Assembly (NCBI RefSeq): GCF_032854445.1
Contig: NC_088304.1
Span: 7,635,704 to 7,699,703 of the forward strand
Direction of reading: 5' to 3'
DNA: 64,000 nucleotides
From: Liolophura sinensis
Lineage: Eukaryota > Mollusca > Polyplacophora > Chitonida > Chitonidae
This document shows positions 22,913 to 35,590 of the stretch, piece by piece. Numbering within the stretch: the stretch's first letter is position 1; each line of letters starts with the position of its first letter. Under the pieces are notes generated by a model, which ran no database searches, was not told the origin of the DNA, and saw only the letters and a program-made list of their open reading frames with translations. The translations under genes were made by a program, and so were the position numbers.

Positions 22913-24109
22913 ACATGGTGGCATGGGTACAGTCAGTCAGTAGCATTCTGACAGCGTGTCTTGTGCTTCTGCTTGGTTCTCAAGTTTGCTATGCTCGTTC
23001 ACGAAGTCAGTATTCTGGTATTAGTTATGTATTAGTAAATGTACGAGTCTTCTCACACTGTGCTAACTCGAACATTTCTGACGGACTGGGTTTTAAGTGA
23101 ATGTCAGGGAGCCACATTTTATCTGATTTCTAAATGTTCCGATATAACACATGTTAATGTACTGCTTATTTTATCCAGTTTCTACAGTTCTAAAGTCCAA
23201 TCGCTTGTTTATTGTTGTTTTGTTCTAAACTTTTTTAAATCATCTAATGATTAGGAAGTGGCAGATTTTAGATTTCATCAATTATCTAGCTGTTCTATAA
23301 GAGTGTTTTTGCATGTACAAATTCCGCACCGCAATCAAAATATGCAAATGTAAAGGCTGTACAACAGAGATATCTTTTTCTAGATTCTTGTTCCATTATA
23401 CGCGTGAAATGATTCTGTAGTCAGCTGTGAAATTGACAATATCATCTGCATAAATCACCAGAAAAGAACAATCGAAACAGACAGAAGGGTACATATTTAC
23501 CTGTTAAATGGAACTTAGTTAATTTCTTTGATAGTAAAAGGGTGGTATTTACAGAGCATTGTTAATTTGGACTTTGTCAGAGATAAATCGTGAATTGACT
23601 GGCCTTCAAATTGGATTACCTTACTGATATGCAGAGTAGCCATGTCTCACAGATTTGATTATATTGGTGATAAATAAATTCTCATTGTACTGCAATTCAG
23701 TGATTAATGTTGACGTTGCTTCTTCATAAAATTAACAACAGTTAAACCACCCTTATATAACGATAATGAAATAGAATTTTGAATTTAAATAGCTTTGGAA
23801 TATCAAAGAAACCCCACATATCAGAGATCAAGCGAGAAATGTACATGTATACATCGATGTTGCTATCGTCATTCCTGATGATGGTTCAGTAAACATAATA
23901 ACAGAAGCAGAATCCAGTATTCATTATTTCTGACTTAAGTCTAAGAAAGAAATTCACGGGCAAACTTTAACAGCTACATGTATTTTTAACGCAAAAACGT
24001 ATTTGCGACTTTGGACATGTGTGTCATTTTCCGTATACTCACGCAAATAAAATCACACAAATAAAGATTTTGTGGATCTAAAGTGATTTTTATTTGTTTG
24101 CATGGGCTG
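22913..24109. other. No gene recognised
   Basis: Unassigned sequence. A 61-codon open frame at 22915-23100 begins with a hydrophobic stretch (LTACLVLLLGSQVCYA), but no second exon or domain supports it. Confidence 0.45.
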
Positions 24110-24300
24110 TTGTGCATTGACAATAGAGAAGACTGACAGCATATAAAGAGTAAAGCCCATGCAGCGACGATAGTGTGGTGGGAAATAGTCACACGTGTCC
24201 GGTGAAGTGCGGCCTCTTGTCAGTTTACCTCAGTCAGGGTTTTATCCCGACTGTGCATGTAAATGCTTAAAAAGTGGCAACGTACAACAAGGCTTAATTA
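24110..24300 (+). repeat. Repeat family A, partial
   Basis: CAGCGACGATAGTGTGGTGG, CACACGTGTCCGGTGAAGTG, CGGCCTCTTGTCAGTTTACC and TTTTATCCCGACTGTGCATG match the family A copy at 8037-8187 in order. Confidence 0.7.
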
Positions 24301-24935
24301 AGCAGATTTAGAAAAAATGCATCCATGTTAGTTACGTTTAACTAGACACAATCACTACAGGACTCTCAAAATACTCTCATCACATATCAAACAGCCATGC
24401 AAACAAACATCTGTTATTATCTGAAATTACGTTTTGTCTTCTCTGGCACAAAACCAACCCACAGAGCGCTCGCCGACTCATTTCGCTAAAACGTCACTCT
24501 CTACAAAGAAGATGGAATCTCTGACTAATGAGATCGCAGTTTCGAGTCCAGTATTCGACGAATCGGATGCGGCTTTAGGTTAAAAAAACTGTTGAATACT
24601 TGGTGAATTCCAGTATTTCATCCGAGAAACTCCAGTTTCTTTATTCTCATACAAAATACCGACATCGTATATTCGAGTAGCCGTTCAAATCTAATAAACA
24701 TATAAAGCAAATACAAGTGATGGGTAAATTCTTAGAATTGGGGCATTCCATGGCCCCATGGCTCTAACGCCCACTGCACCAACGCCAATCATTTTCCTTT
24801 CTGCGCCGAAAGCAGTGACATACACTGTCCCTGAAACACGGTGAAAACCTGACGTAGCATTATGCGTTCTGAGTGATGAAAGACTAGATTCTGACACTCT
24901 GCTTCATGGCTGTACATCCACAGTCATCGTTATCG
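24301..24935. other. No gene recognised
   Basis: No supportable gene. The minus strand at 24691-24897 is open for 68 codons with a balanced composition (GVGAVGVRAMGPW), but nothing confirms coding. Confidence 0.4.
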
Positions 24936-24939
24936 CCAC

Positions 24940-25330
24940 ATTAGATATATGAACAGTTGCAATGACAGCGCAACTGACATACATATTTTATTACAAACTT
25001 ATATATACTAGCATGGTAAACGATTTGAATACTGATTTAACTCAGTCGTCGAGAATATACCTTGCGGCTTTCCAGCATCATTGAAAACTGTTTCCTGTTT
25101 CTCTTTCTAAGATTGCGTCCTATTTTCGTATACTTTCTTGTTCTTTGGCAGTTTGGAATAGACGTCGTTTTCGGAATTGGCCTCGCGGTTGTTGACCTGG
25201 AACGTCCATATTGGCTGACAAATGGTATACGAATATCTGAGACTTCAACATACTATTATGTTATGGACAACACAGCACTCCGTTACACCAATATTTGGTT
25301 AGAGTAACAGAACAACTCTGCCATATATAT
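24940..25330 (+). repeat. Retroelement tail with conserved short open frame
   Basis: Shares GATATATGAACAGTTGCAAT with the copy at 35.2 kb and the block encoding GIGLAVVDLERPYWLTNGIR (about 25160-25225). The RT part is absent. The same peptide context is readable in copies at 35.5, 41.1 and 44.5 kb. Confidence 0.6.
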
Positions 25331-25427
25331 GACAAAATAATTATTTGTGGTAATAACACTATCTATATCACTCAGAAATCATAACATTCTCTCACTTAAA
25401 CAGATTAGTTTTTAGATTAGTGTATAT

Positions 25428-25650
25428 TTGATAGGTGCTTACGGTGTTTTCTATGATCAAACATGCTGGCTTCCTCTCCGGCCGTATGTGGGAAGGTCTT
25501 CCAGCAACCTGCGGATGGTCGTGGGTTTCCCACGGGCTGTGCCCGGTTTCCACCCACCATAATGCTGGCCGCTGTCGTATAAGTGAAATATTCTTGAGTA
25601 CGGCGTAAAACATCAATCAAATAAATAAATAAATAAATTCTATGATCAAA
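25428..25650 (+). repeat. 5'-truncated tRNA-SINE with 13-bp target duplication
   Basis: The SINE body starts at CATGCTGGCTTCCTCTCCGG (25462) and ends in an AAAT tail. TTCTATGATCAAA flanks it exactly at 25449-25461 and 25638-25650, a target-site duplication. The 34 bp ending at 25461 also occur inside the SINE at 19079-19319. Confidence 0.85.
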
Positions 25651-26269
25651 AGATGACTCTTTTCTAACGCCTCACATGTACCTGTGCAACCCATGCAAAC
25701 CTTGTAAACTGATATCAACTTTATATTTGTAAGTTGGCATTTCAGAACTCGATACACTGGTACATTTAATACATTAATTAAAAACACAACATTAATGTAA
25801 AAAATAAAATGAAAAAATGAAGAAAGAAATGAAACGCTTGAATTCCGACAATTAGCATTTCTACGGCCACCTTGCCTCTCGTAATCTGTGTCATAATTGT
25901 ATCTAATTCCACTGAACTAGTAGCTATAGGGGATGTTTAAGCATGCGTGTTTGTTACATGAACATAGTGCTTTTTAGAACAAGAGCAATCAAAGCGCGAC
26001 TGAGATGCCTTATTCATATTGACCGGGAATTATTCACTAGCTGCGAGTTTGAATTTGGTATTGGATGCCATGCCTGGTATATCCACTGTTTTCTCTGCAA
26101 TTAATATCGCATTCATTGCTATTGAAGTATGTCTTCTTTCGGTTATTTTCAGTCGTCAACCAAAAATGGACGTCCCAGTCCAACAACTGCCCAAAGCACA
26201 TGAACAGCATATGGTTTGCTCATGCACACCGCTTAGCTAAATTTTGAAGTTCTGTTCTTCACTGCATTT
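25651..26269. other. No gene recognised
   Basis: Unassigned sequence; nothing supportable seen. Confidence 0.5.
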
Positions 26270-26635
26270 TTTTGTTCGCCTCATTCAGCTTAAGCCATGG
26301 TGCTAGGGGATGTGTAAGTTGCTACTATTTAAGCATTTACATTAACCGTTGCATAAAACCCTAAATGAGTGAAATTCACAAGATGTCCAATTTCGCCGAT
26401 TACATGTGAAAATTTGCCAGCTATCACACTGTCGGCGCTGCTCTGGATTTTCTCTCCATGCTGTAGCCGTATTTCACCGATTAAGTGTGACCATTTGCCA
26501 GCTATCACACTGTCGGCGCTGCTCTGGATTTTCTCTCCATGCTGTAGCCGTATTTCACCGATTAAGTGTGAAAATTTGCCAGCTATCACACTGTCGGCGC
26601 TGCTCTGGATTTTCTCTCCATGCTGTACCTTTTAA
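26270..26635 (-). repeat. Repeat family A with core amplified as three 81-bp units
   Basis: 26270-26400 resembles the family A flank (CAGCTTAAGCCATGGTGCTA). Then the core GCCAGCTATCACACTGTCGG ... CTGGATTTTCTCTCCATGCT recurs at 26421, 26502 and 26583, exactly 81 bp apart and nearly identical. The 81-bp period keeps frames open on both strands; these are not taken as genes. Confidence 0.85.
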
Positions 26636-28305
26636 TTATATTATCTTTTCACTCATATAACCGATGCCCAGGTCACTGGAAGAGGAAAAACTACTAGAAG
26701 ATTTTTATCCTCAGATTACCCTGTGAGGTAAACTCTTGCTGTATGCGTCGTTGCGCAGAGTCTCACTCAGTATTCTTGTAGATGTTCATGCAGTACTCAT
26801 AATTCTGAGCCAAATGGTCAACTAAAACTGAACTGTTATATATGACTTTGATAATGCTGAATCCAACATTTTGGCATGTCAGTGGTGGTGGCATTTATAA
26901 TGCAAGGTTAACTACTTCTGAAGTGTTTTGAATTTAGCACAAAATGCTTGTAACATTAACACTAACACTATCGTACGTAAAATTAACAATTTTAAGTGCT
27001 AAGTAGCATAAATGTCAGAAACCTTGTACTTTAATATTAGGCTACAACTCGCAATCAGTCAGTACATGGCGTTTCATTTTAATTTGTTGGTACTCAGATT
27101 TTACAGCATTTACCATGTTGGCACTCAGATTTTACAGTATTTAACAACCTGTATCTCTTTAACACTGATATGTTGGCAGCTTAACATTTGCGTTTTCAGG
27201 GAATATAAAGTGGTAACGTAAGATTAGTGGTTGTTAGAGCGTTTAGCAGGAGTGCGGTGGGGTGGCAAGCTTGGCGGAGGGAAGGGGTCAGTGCATATCT
27301 GTTTTTTTATTATCTCAAATTGCGGTTTATGGATATAACATGTCTTGAGCAAGTTTGTGTCATCGAAGAAGTGATTTGTTTATAGCGGACCTAATCAACA
27401 TGTTTTAAAAATTAGAACATCATATAAAAAATTGAATTTGCACTTGCGGCTAAGAAATAACGAAGTGCTAAGTAAGGATGGAATGAAGCCCCTGGCTTGT
27501 CGATTCAACATGACAAGGTCTGATACACACGTCATATAGTGCCATTAACACGCTGGGGTCGAGGGTATAAAAAAATACAAGCCAGCCTATAAGTGGTTAG
27601 TGCATACATTAGTGACACGTTGTTGTCTTTTTCATCAACTGTGTGTTTATCTAGTAGTAAGCTTCACGCCTATGGCCGTGAGCCAGTCGGGATGAACCTC
27701 GTTATAGATAATATCAAAGTTTGGGGGCAAATAAAACTAAAATGCTAAATATACCGTCTGAGAAAGGATTGAATGTTGAACACCACATATAGCCTGAAGT
27801 GCTGAGCTTTTTGACGCACCCACGACCCCTGCCTCTGTAGCAACTATGCCAAAGCCACAAGCTTATTTGTTGTTATAATTTCGTCATTAACAGTTTATAA
27901 ATAAAAGTATTACGTGAAGTAAATGGTCATTAATATAATGCAATAACATTGTATATGGTCAGTTCAGTGAAAAAAAAACACGATTGCTGTCTTCTAAACA
28001 TTGTTTTGTAACCTAGGCCAATGTAAAAATGCTTCAGTTTTTTGTAATTATATATTCCACTATCGCTTTCTAACTCTAAAATTCAGCAATGGTTAAAGTG
28101 AAAATGCGAGGTTTCAGTGACATTTTAAAACAGTTTGTAATGTTAAATGTCTGGTGTCAAAAGAGGTATCACTTTTCATAGGTTTTTACTACAAACACAC
28201 TTGAGGTATCTGTCCAAAGGCAAGAATTTTCATAAAACGTGTATTGAAAGTTTAGCTAAAATTGTCCATAAGCTTTGTAATAAAATATCCCTCGCTTTTA
28301 CAGAA
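26636..28305. other. No gene recognised
   Basis: Unassigned AT-rich sequence. A small repeat (GTTGGTACTCAGATTTTACA then GTTGGCACTCAGATTTTACA) is at 27086-27140. Confidence 0.5.
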
Positions 28306-28309
28306 GAAT

Positions 28310-29010
28310 GTATGGACATGTCAGGTCAGATATATACACGTGTGGACATGTTTGATCAGATATATGCACGTGTGTACATATTTCGTCATATACATACGCA
28401 TACGGACATGATGGGTCAAATATATACACGTATATACACGTGTGGACATACTTGGTCCACGTATAGACATGTTTGGTCAGATAAATACGGGTATGGACAT
28501 GTTCTGTCAGATATATACACGTTGGGTCTGACAAATACATGCCTGGACCTTTTTGATCAGGTATATCCACGTGTGGACATTTTGGGTCAGTTATATACAT
28601 GTATGGATATGTTTTGTCAGATATACACGCGTTTGGATATGTTTGATCAGATATATACACAGGAACGGACAGGTTTGGTTGACGTGTGAACATACTTGGT
28701 CAGATATATTCACGTTTAGATATCTTTGGTCAGATATATACGTATGGACATATATGATAAGATATATACAAACGTATGGAGATGTTTGTTCAGATATATA
28801 CACAACCGAACATATCTGGTCGACATATAGACATATTTGGTCAGATATATACACACATACGGATATGTCTGGTCAGATACATACACGAACGAACATGTCT
28901 GGTCGACATTTGGACATATTTGGTCTGATATATTCCCGTGTGGATATGTCTGATCCGATATGCACGACATGTTTGTTCAGATATACACACATACGAACTT
29001 ACTTCTTCAG
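28310..29010. repeat. Minisatellite, about 30-bp unit, more than 20 copies
   Basis: The unit is TGGTCAGATATATACACGTG followed by TGGACATGTT, with many substitutions and occasional short copies. The period is a multiple of three, so both strands carry long fortuitous open frames rich in Tyr, Thr and Ile. Confidence 0.9.
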
Positions 29011-29884
29011 ATACATGACAGAGTTTTAAGAAAATAATATTATCTAAAAAGAAACGATCAAACATGGCAACGCGTTAATACAGTGTGAATTTCTGTCAGT
29101 TCCATGTTTGATCTCAGGATGCATTAATTTCATTCATTTCATTTCGTGCGCTTGAAGTGCTCAAGAGTATTTTAGTTATGTCGCGGCGATGAGGTTTATG
29201 TGTTGAAAAATCTGGTGTGAACCACCGCCCATTGTCAAGCACCTGGCAGGCCGCATCACTTGAAGGTTACGTCATGACCAAAGTGCTGTCTCATTGAATC
29301 ACCATGCTGGATATAACAGGCTGACATAACTCTAGGCGCCCCAACACATCCGTTTACCAGTTGTCAACCATGATGGACTGTCCAATTCAATAATCGCGAG
29401 ACCAACTTCCAGACCAACTTTTAAAACAAGTCAGTCAAAAACTAAGAAAGTGGGCAAAACTATGAGTTAGAGAAGCAGTATGCAGTTTTCAGCGATAACG
29501 AATAGACCCAATGAATGCTCTGGACGAAAAAATTAAATCAATATTCAAAGTGGCGATCTTATTCAACGCGATGAATACACTATCCCTAACCCCGGGTCAA
29601 GATGAATTAGACACAATTATGAAGTAGAGATTCTGGACATTCTGTCAATGGTTTCTAACAAAACAAACGATCTCTTTGTAAATTTTTAGAAAGTTAAATT
29701 TCATTTGTGGGTGGAGGAAACCGGAGTGGCAAAGGAGATTTGCACACCATGGAAGGACAGATGGACGGCGTTTGACTGAATATCCTTAACACCGTAGATT
29801 TTCAGAAAAAATTGAAATCCATACAACACACAATGTCAGTATACTGCGACCCATTTGTAACCTGTAGCACTACCAGGCAGTAAG
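29011..29884. other. No gene recognised
   Basis: Unassigned sequence; nothing supportable seen. Confidence 0.5.
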
Positions 29885-30115
29885 TGTCGGGAAATCCGAG
29901 ATCAAACCAGAGTTGGGTCACACCAAACACTTTAAAAATGGTACTAGTGCGGCCCCGCTTGGCTTTCAGCACTGAGAGGCTAGAGCAAGGAAACCGGACT
30001 GGTTGGCCAGATGCCAGTATGGGCTCGCCCTGCCACAAGAAGACACAGTATAAACACTTAATGACTCCCTGTCGTCGTATGACTGAAAAATTGTTAAGTG
30101 CGACGTTAAACATAA
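29885..30115 (+). repeat. SINE family B, body and tail
   Basis: CCTTGGCTTTCAGCACTGAGAGG-type body (GCTTTCAGCACTGAGAGGC) and GGGCTCGCCCTGCCACAAGA precede GTCGTCGTATGACTGAAAAA and TTGTTAAGTGCGACGTTAAA at 30072-30110. The tRNA-like head is not recognisable. Confidence 0.65.
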
Positions 30116-32048
30116 TGTTCTCTATTGTTTGATTTTTACAAAACGGTCCTGTATTTACCACGACTTAAACCCACCTTACCAAACCACCCGTCCAGAGTTA
30201 AAGTTTGTGTTTCACTTTACAATAATCACTACTATTTGGTGTCATGTATTCTTGATTTATCGTCATAGTTTACACCTGACCCAGTATGCAACATTTTAAA
30301 TACCTAAATCCCTTATATAAAAGGCTTGGGGATATTTTATCTAACGTGTCACATGAGCACAAGTCTCTCACAAAAGTAGAAACAAAACAAAAAAGAACGT
30401 TAAACGTCTAAAAATACAACTGATTACATTTATTAAGCCGAGTTTTCTAGGTACTTAAATAGTCCTGTAGTAATAATCCCGAGTTAATCAGCTGGGCGTA
30501 GTTTTAAGGAAGTTTATAACACTTCTGGAAGAAATCAAGGTAAGATGCTTAAATCATGAATGATTTGAGCGACGTATTTTAAATGAATGTTGAAGCAATG
30601 ACAATTTGACAATTTTAGTTATTTGGTTATGAGGGTAAACTTCTTTTTGTCAAGGGAACACTTTGCCTTAGAACCAGTATTATTCAGGGCCATGTGATTT
30701 GTGGTATAACTAACGATATACATGCACGCCATTTGTGCACGCCAAACCAACCTTTTCATGCTTCTGGAATTTACTGAGAAGAACTACACTTGATTAAAAT
30801 AAAGGGCAATAATGGTAATCTACATGTATCATCAAGAGCCTGCTTTAGATTGACATTGTTTTCATTTCTTTGACGAAAGAATGAAAAGCAGATTTGTCAC
30901 TCCAGGCTTGTGATTCCGAGACGTGACCATTCACTATACCAAAAGGCAATCGTTTAAAATATCGAAAACTACCACGCCCTGGCCACTTATATACTATGCA
31001 CTTATATGATGGCGGTCAAATTTTTAAGGTGGATGAAGACGGAGTGCGAGGATATGGTTAGATAACAGTAAACGTGTCTGTTAACGTATTGGTGCAAGAC
31101 GTCCAGATATAAAACGGTCACGATTATGTTGAAAGTGATGTTAATCTTGAAACAAACAAACAAACAACATGTTTAAACGGAGTTCATGACCATCAGGCAT
31201 AAATTGTGACTGGTTATTTTGGTTAATTTTTAAAACACTACTTTGTTTTCAGAAGTTGTATTAGTTGTGTTCATGGTCTGTCTGGGTATGCATTTTACGT
31301 CTTGTTTACTGCGCATGTCTGTTTTTGTTGTATTCGTGTTATATTTCTGGATAAGATGCCTTTAGATAACATTATGCCTGGTTTTGATGTTGCCGCTTTG
31401 CATCCTGTCTAATGGAGCAGTGACATTCACATGATTTTTGCATTTTAATTTTTTTTTTACTTTTTTGTAAAATACGATTACATTTTCACAAATGAATACA
31501 TTATTGCTTACCCAGCTGTAATATTTGTAAAAGCTGATTAAAAAACAATGTAGAGATAAGATAACTACCTTCCATTAAACAATACCAAATTCACATTTAC
31601 GTTTTTACTTATTGGAGATGTTTTGTGCACCGGTCAAAGGAAAGGAAATAAAGATTTGTACATTAGTACCGATTGTTTTTTTTTTCTACTACATCAAACT
31701 GTGGTACTATCTAAAAAAGACCCAAAATTAAGTTTGCCAACATCGCCAAGCAGCTGGACACTGGGAGCTGCATAGTTATTTAGATCTTTAGCAGGAATAT
31801 TTAGATTATTTTCTTTTACATGGTTAAGAGAAATGTTCTTATTGGCTTTGAGCACTAGTAAGATCTTCCCCAAACAAACAGAAGAATTAGGGTAAGTAGT
31901 GAAGCGGACAGATTACATTTCTTAAACTGCCCCATTTCTACATTCGATGTTTTGTACCAAAGAAACAACAGCTAGTTCAAAGCTTTGTCAATACAAACTT
32001 GAATTGAATGTCATTTGATTGTTTACATCGCACGGTCTCAAATACGAG
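30116..32048. other. No gene recognised
   Basis: Unassigned AT-rich sequence; nothing supportable seen. Confidence 0.5.
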
Positions 32049-32148
32049 ATGGAATCTCCGGGAGCGCGACGCCTCAAACGCCACGTCTGCATTGTTGACG
32101 GAAACGGACATGTACAAGAAAGAACGCGGACCGGAAACTCTCCAAAAG
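32049..32148 (+). CDS. Possible isolated coding exon, weak
   Basis: An ATG at 32049 opens a 33-codon frame beginning MESPGARRLKRHVCIVDG and ending at a good donor (CCAAAAG|GTAAAT). Local GC and CpG content are higher than in the flanks, as in a first coding exon. I do not recognise the peptide and found no downstream exon in matching phase. It may equally be a chance frame in a CpG-containing repeat. Confidence 0.25.
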
Positions 32149-32379
32149 GTAAATACGGATTTAAATTTAGACATTTATATTGGCCAGATGAATGCAAATA
32201 TGTAAACAGCTTTGATCAATAATGTTAAAATTTAGGTCCGGTGGTGGCTTTACCTTATTTAAAATCAGGAAAGTCATCAAGTATAAACATATAGTGAGGT
32301 GAGAAGGTTTGTGCAGAGTTTTGTATGGTTTTCGTGGCCCATAAAACTGTTCCTCCAACGTAATTGGGGAGAATACGGA

Positions 32380-32500
32380 AAAAATAATGTACGGAGTATA
32401 CGACGACAGAGTAGCGACGACAGTGTGATAGCTGGTAAATGGTCACGCGTAACCATTGAAACACGGCTTTTTGTCAATTTACCTTAGTTACGATTTTATT
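32380..32500 (+). repeat. Repeat family A, core fragment
   Basis: GACGACAGTGTGATAGCTGG, AAATGGTCACGCGTAACCA and TTTTTGTCAATTTACCTTAG match the family A core at 8.1 and 24.2 kb. Confidence 0.65.
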
Positions 32501-32539
32501 CACTTAAGCAGAATTAGGTGAGAAATATAATGCAGTGAA

Positions 32540-34520
32540 GAGAAAACATCAGAGGCTTGGTTATCAATGAATGGTATAAGTGAATTGACAGAGGCTTGGT
32601 TATCAATGAATGTATCATTGAATTGAAAGGAGATTAGTTATCAATGAATGCTATCAGTGAATTGAAAGATTAGTTATCAATGAATGCTATCAGTGAATTG
32701 AAAGGAGATTAGTTATCAATGAATGTATAAGCGAATTGACGGAGGATTGGCTATCAAGGAATGCTATCAGTGAATTGAAAGGAGATTGGTTATCACCGAA
32801 TGATATCAGTGAATTGACAAAGGATTGGTTATCAGTGAATGCTATCAGTGAATTGAAAGGGGATTAGCTATCAATGAATGCTATCAGTGAATTGACAAAG
32901 GATTGGTTATCAATGAATGCTATCAGTGAAATGACAGGGGCTTGGTTATCAATGAATGCTACAAGTCAATTGAAAGGAGATTAGTATCAATGAATGTACA
33001 CAGTCTTGGCTATCAACAAATGTACAGAGGTTTGGTTATCAATGAATATACAGAAGCTTGGTTATCATTGAATGTACAGAGGCTTGGCTATCAATGAATG
33101 TACAGTTGCTTAGTTATCAATGAATGTACAGGGGGTGGTTATCATTGAATACACAAAGGCTTGGTTATCTATGAATGTACGGGGCTTGGTTATCAGTGGA
33201 TGTACGGGGCTTGGTTATCAGTAAATGTACAGGGGCTTGGTTATCAATGGATGAACGGAGCTGGGTTATCAATGAATGTACAAAGGCTTGTTATCAATGA
33301 ATGTACAAAGGCTTGTTATCAATGAATGGACAGGGGCTTGGTTATCAATGGATTTACGGGGCTTGGATATCAATGGATGCACAAAGGCTTTGTTTATCAA
33401 TGGATGTATAAAGGCTTGGTTATCAATGGATGTAGGTTGCTTGGTTATCAATGAATGTACAAAGGCTTGGTTATCAATGAATGTACAAAGGCTTGGTTAT
33501 CTATGAATGAACAGGGGCTTGGTTATCAATGGATGTACGGGGCTTGGTTATCAATGAATGTACAAAGGCTTGATTATCAAAGAATGTACAGGGGCTTGGC
33601 TATCAATGGATGTACGGGGCTTGGTTAATCAATGGATGTACAAAGGCTTGGTTATCAATAAATGGACAGTGGCTTGGTTATTAATGAATACACAGACAGT
33701 TGGTCATCATTGAGTGCTCAAAGACTTGGTCCATCAATGAACAGAGACTTTGTTATCAATGAATACACAGAGAGTTGGTCACCAAAGATTACATAGAAAC
33801 TTGGTCATCATCGAATGCTCAGAGACTTGATTATCATTGAATGCATGGAGACTTAATTATGAGTGCAAACACAGAGACTTGTTTATCAGTGAGTGCCCAG
33901 ATACTTGGTCATCAATGAATACGCAGACTTGGTCATCAATGAGTGATCAGAGGCTTGGTTACCAATGCATAGACAGTTGCTTGCTTGGTCCTCCAATGAT
34001 TTCATGGAGACTTGGTCATCATCGAATGCTCAGAGACTTGATCATGGATGAATGACCAAAGCCCCTGTCAATTAATTAATAACAAGCCCTTGTACATCCA
34101 TGATCATCAGTGAACACAGTGAGACTTTAATTATCGGTGAAAAACACAGAGACTTGGTCATCAGTGAATACACAGAGACTTAATTATCGGTGAAAACACA
34201 GAGACTTCATCATCACTGAATACACAAAGAGTTGTTTATCAATGAATACACTGAGACTTGGTCATAAATAAAATGCACAGAGACTTTTTATCAATGAATA
34301 CACAGACACTTGGTTATCAGTGAATGCACAGAGACTTGATTGTCACTGAAAGCATAGAGACTTGGTCATCACTGAGTGCTCAGGTTTGGTCACCATTAAG
34401 TGCTCAGGTTTGGTCATCATTGAGTGCTCAGGTTTGGTCATCACTGAGTGCTCAGGTTTGGGTCATCATTGAGTGCTCAGGTTTGGTCATCATTGAATCT
34501 GCAGAGGCTTGGACATCAAT
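32540..34520. repeat. Minisatellite, about 26-bp unit, nearly 2 kb
   Basis: The unit is GAGGCTTGGTTATCAATGAA followed by TGTACA, with subtypes in succession: GTGAATTGAAAGGAGATTAG (32.6-33.0 kb), TGTACAAAGGCTTGGTTATC (33.2-33.7 kb), CACAGAGACTTGGTCATCA (33.7-34.35 kb) and GAGTGCTCAGGTTTGGTCAT (34.37-34.49 kb). Subtypes are clustered, as expected from local amplification. Confidence 0.9.
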
Positions 34521-34594
34521 GAATCACCATTAGGGCGGAATCACGCAAAGAGAAGCAGTAAACGGTTCCCAATGCATCTTGGATACGACATCTC

Positions 34595-35590
34595 GTATTG
34601 TCCCGATGGGTACAAACTCTGCCCCCATTTTGGGCCTACCTATACCTGTTCTCATATGAATACCACTATATGCAGAAACCATTAAGGAGTAATCCTCACC
34701 AGGCCCGATCTTTCTCATTCACTTAACGGTATATTAGTGATCTACTGGCTTTAAACAATCCGTATATAGCAAAGCCTTTGAAAATATTTATCCACCTTCG
34801 CTGATTAAAGGAAACCACAGAATCTCCAGATGGTACATCTTATCTGGAGCTATATTTGTACAAAGACCAAAACGGTTTTCTCTCTCACAGATTTTACGAC
34901 AAGAGTGATAGTTTCAATTTAGACCATTGTAAATTATCCTTACTTGGAAGAGCAGTATAACGAAAGGCCCTGTATATGGCGTGTACATATCTCGCCTTGT
35001 AGCATTTGTTAGATCCTGCGTGTTTTGTGGCGATTTCAATCAACGTCACAAGTCATTAATGCAAAAACTAGTGTGTCGGGCTTATTCCATCAAACGCCTT
35101 CACTCCATGTTTTTTTTTCAAGTTTTACGGTGAGTGTAACTCTCTTGTAAGTAAACATTGAGAGAGGGTGCTTCTTGATCGTGTCTAATTCCGCTCAACC
35201 CAGAGCTAGCGGGTGGTATATTCATCCTGTTGAATTAGAACGCCATACTGGATATATGAACAGTTGCAATCAAAGCGCAGTTGAGATACATATTTTGTTA
35301 TGGACAACTGATACTCTAGCATGGTATACGATTTGAATACTGATTTCACTCAGTCACCTAGAACATACCTTGCGTCTTTTCAACATCATTGAAAACTGTA
35401 GACTGCTTCTCTTTGAATGATTCCGTCTTATTTTCGTATTTTACATACTTTCTTAGTTCTTTGGTGGTTTGTGTTATATGCCGTTTTTGGCAATTGGCCT
35501 TGCGATGATTGGCCTGGAACGCTCTTATTGGTTGACGACTGGTATACGAATGTCTTTTTCGACGCATACATATGAAGATGGTTACGACAT
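34595..35590 (+). pseudogene. Reverse transcriptase pseudogene with tail
   Basis: Starting PMGTNSAP (about 34604), frames broken by indels read LFSYEYHYMQK, RYISDLLALNN, LKETTESPDGTSYLELYLY and YDKSDSFNL, then CGDFNQRHKSLMQKLVCRAY. These parallel the minus-strand copy at 41583-42236. The catalytic YIDD is YISD here, so the copy is dead as well as frameshifted. From 35240 it continues into the element tail (GGTTTGTGTTATATGCCG, encoding AIGLAMIGLERSYWLTTGIR). The gag/endonuclease parts are not visible, so the class (Penelope-like or another non-LTR RT) is not settled. Confidence 0.75.

Noticed and set aside
22915-23100. Short frame with a signal-peptide-like hydrophobic start
   Set aside because: Only 61 codons, no donor or second exon in phase, no recognisable mature peptide.
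24691-24897. Minus-strand 68-codon frame with Gly/Val-rich sequence
   Set aside because: No domain or splice context. It lies next to tRNA-like and repeat fragments, so a chance frame is likelier.
28147-29065. Open frames of 74-180 codons on both strands
   Set aside because: They arise from a 30-bp tandem unit lacking stops; composition follows the DNA repeat, not a protein family.
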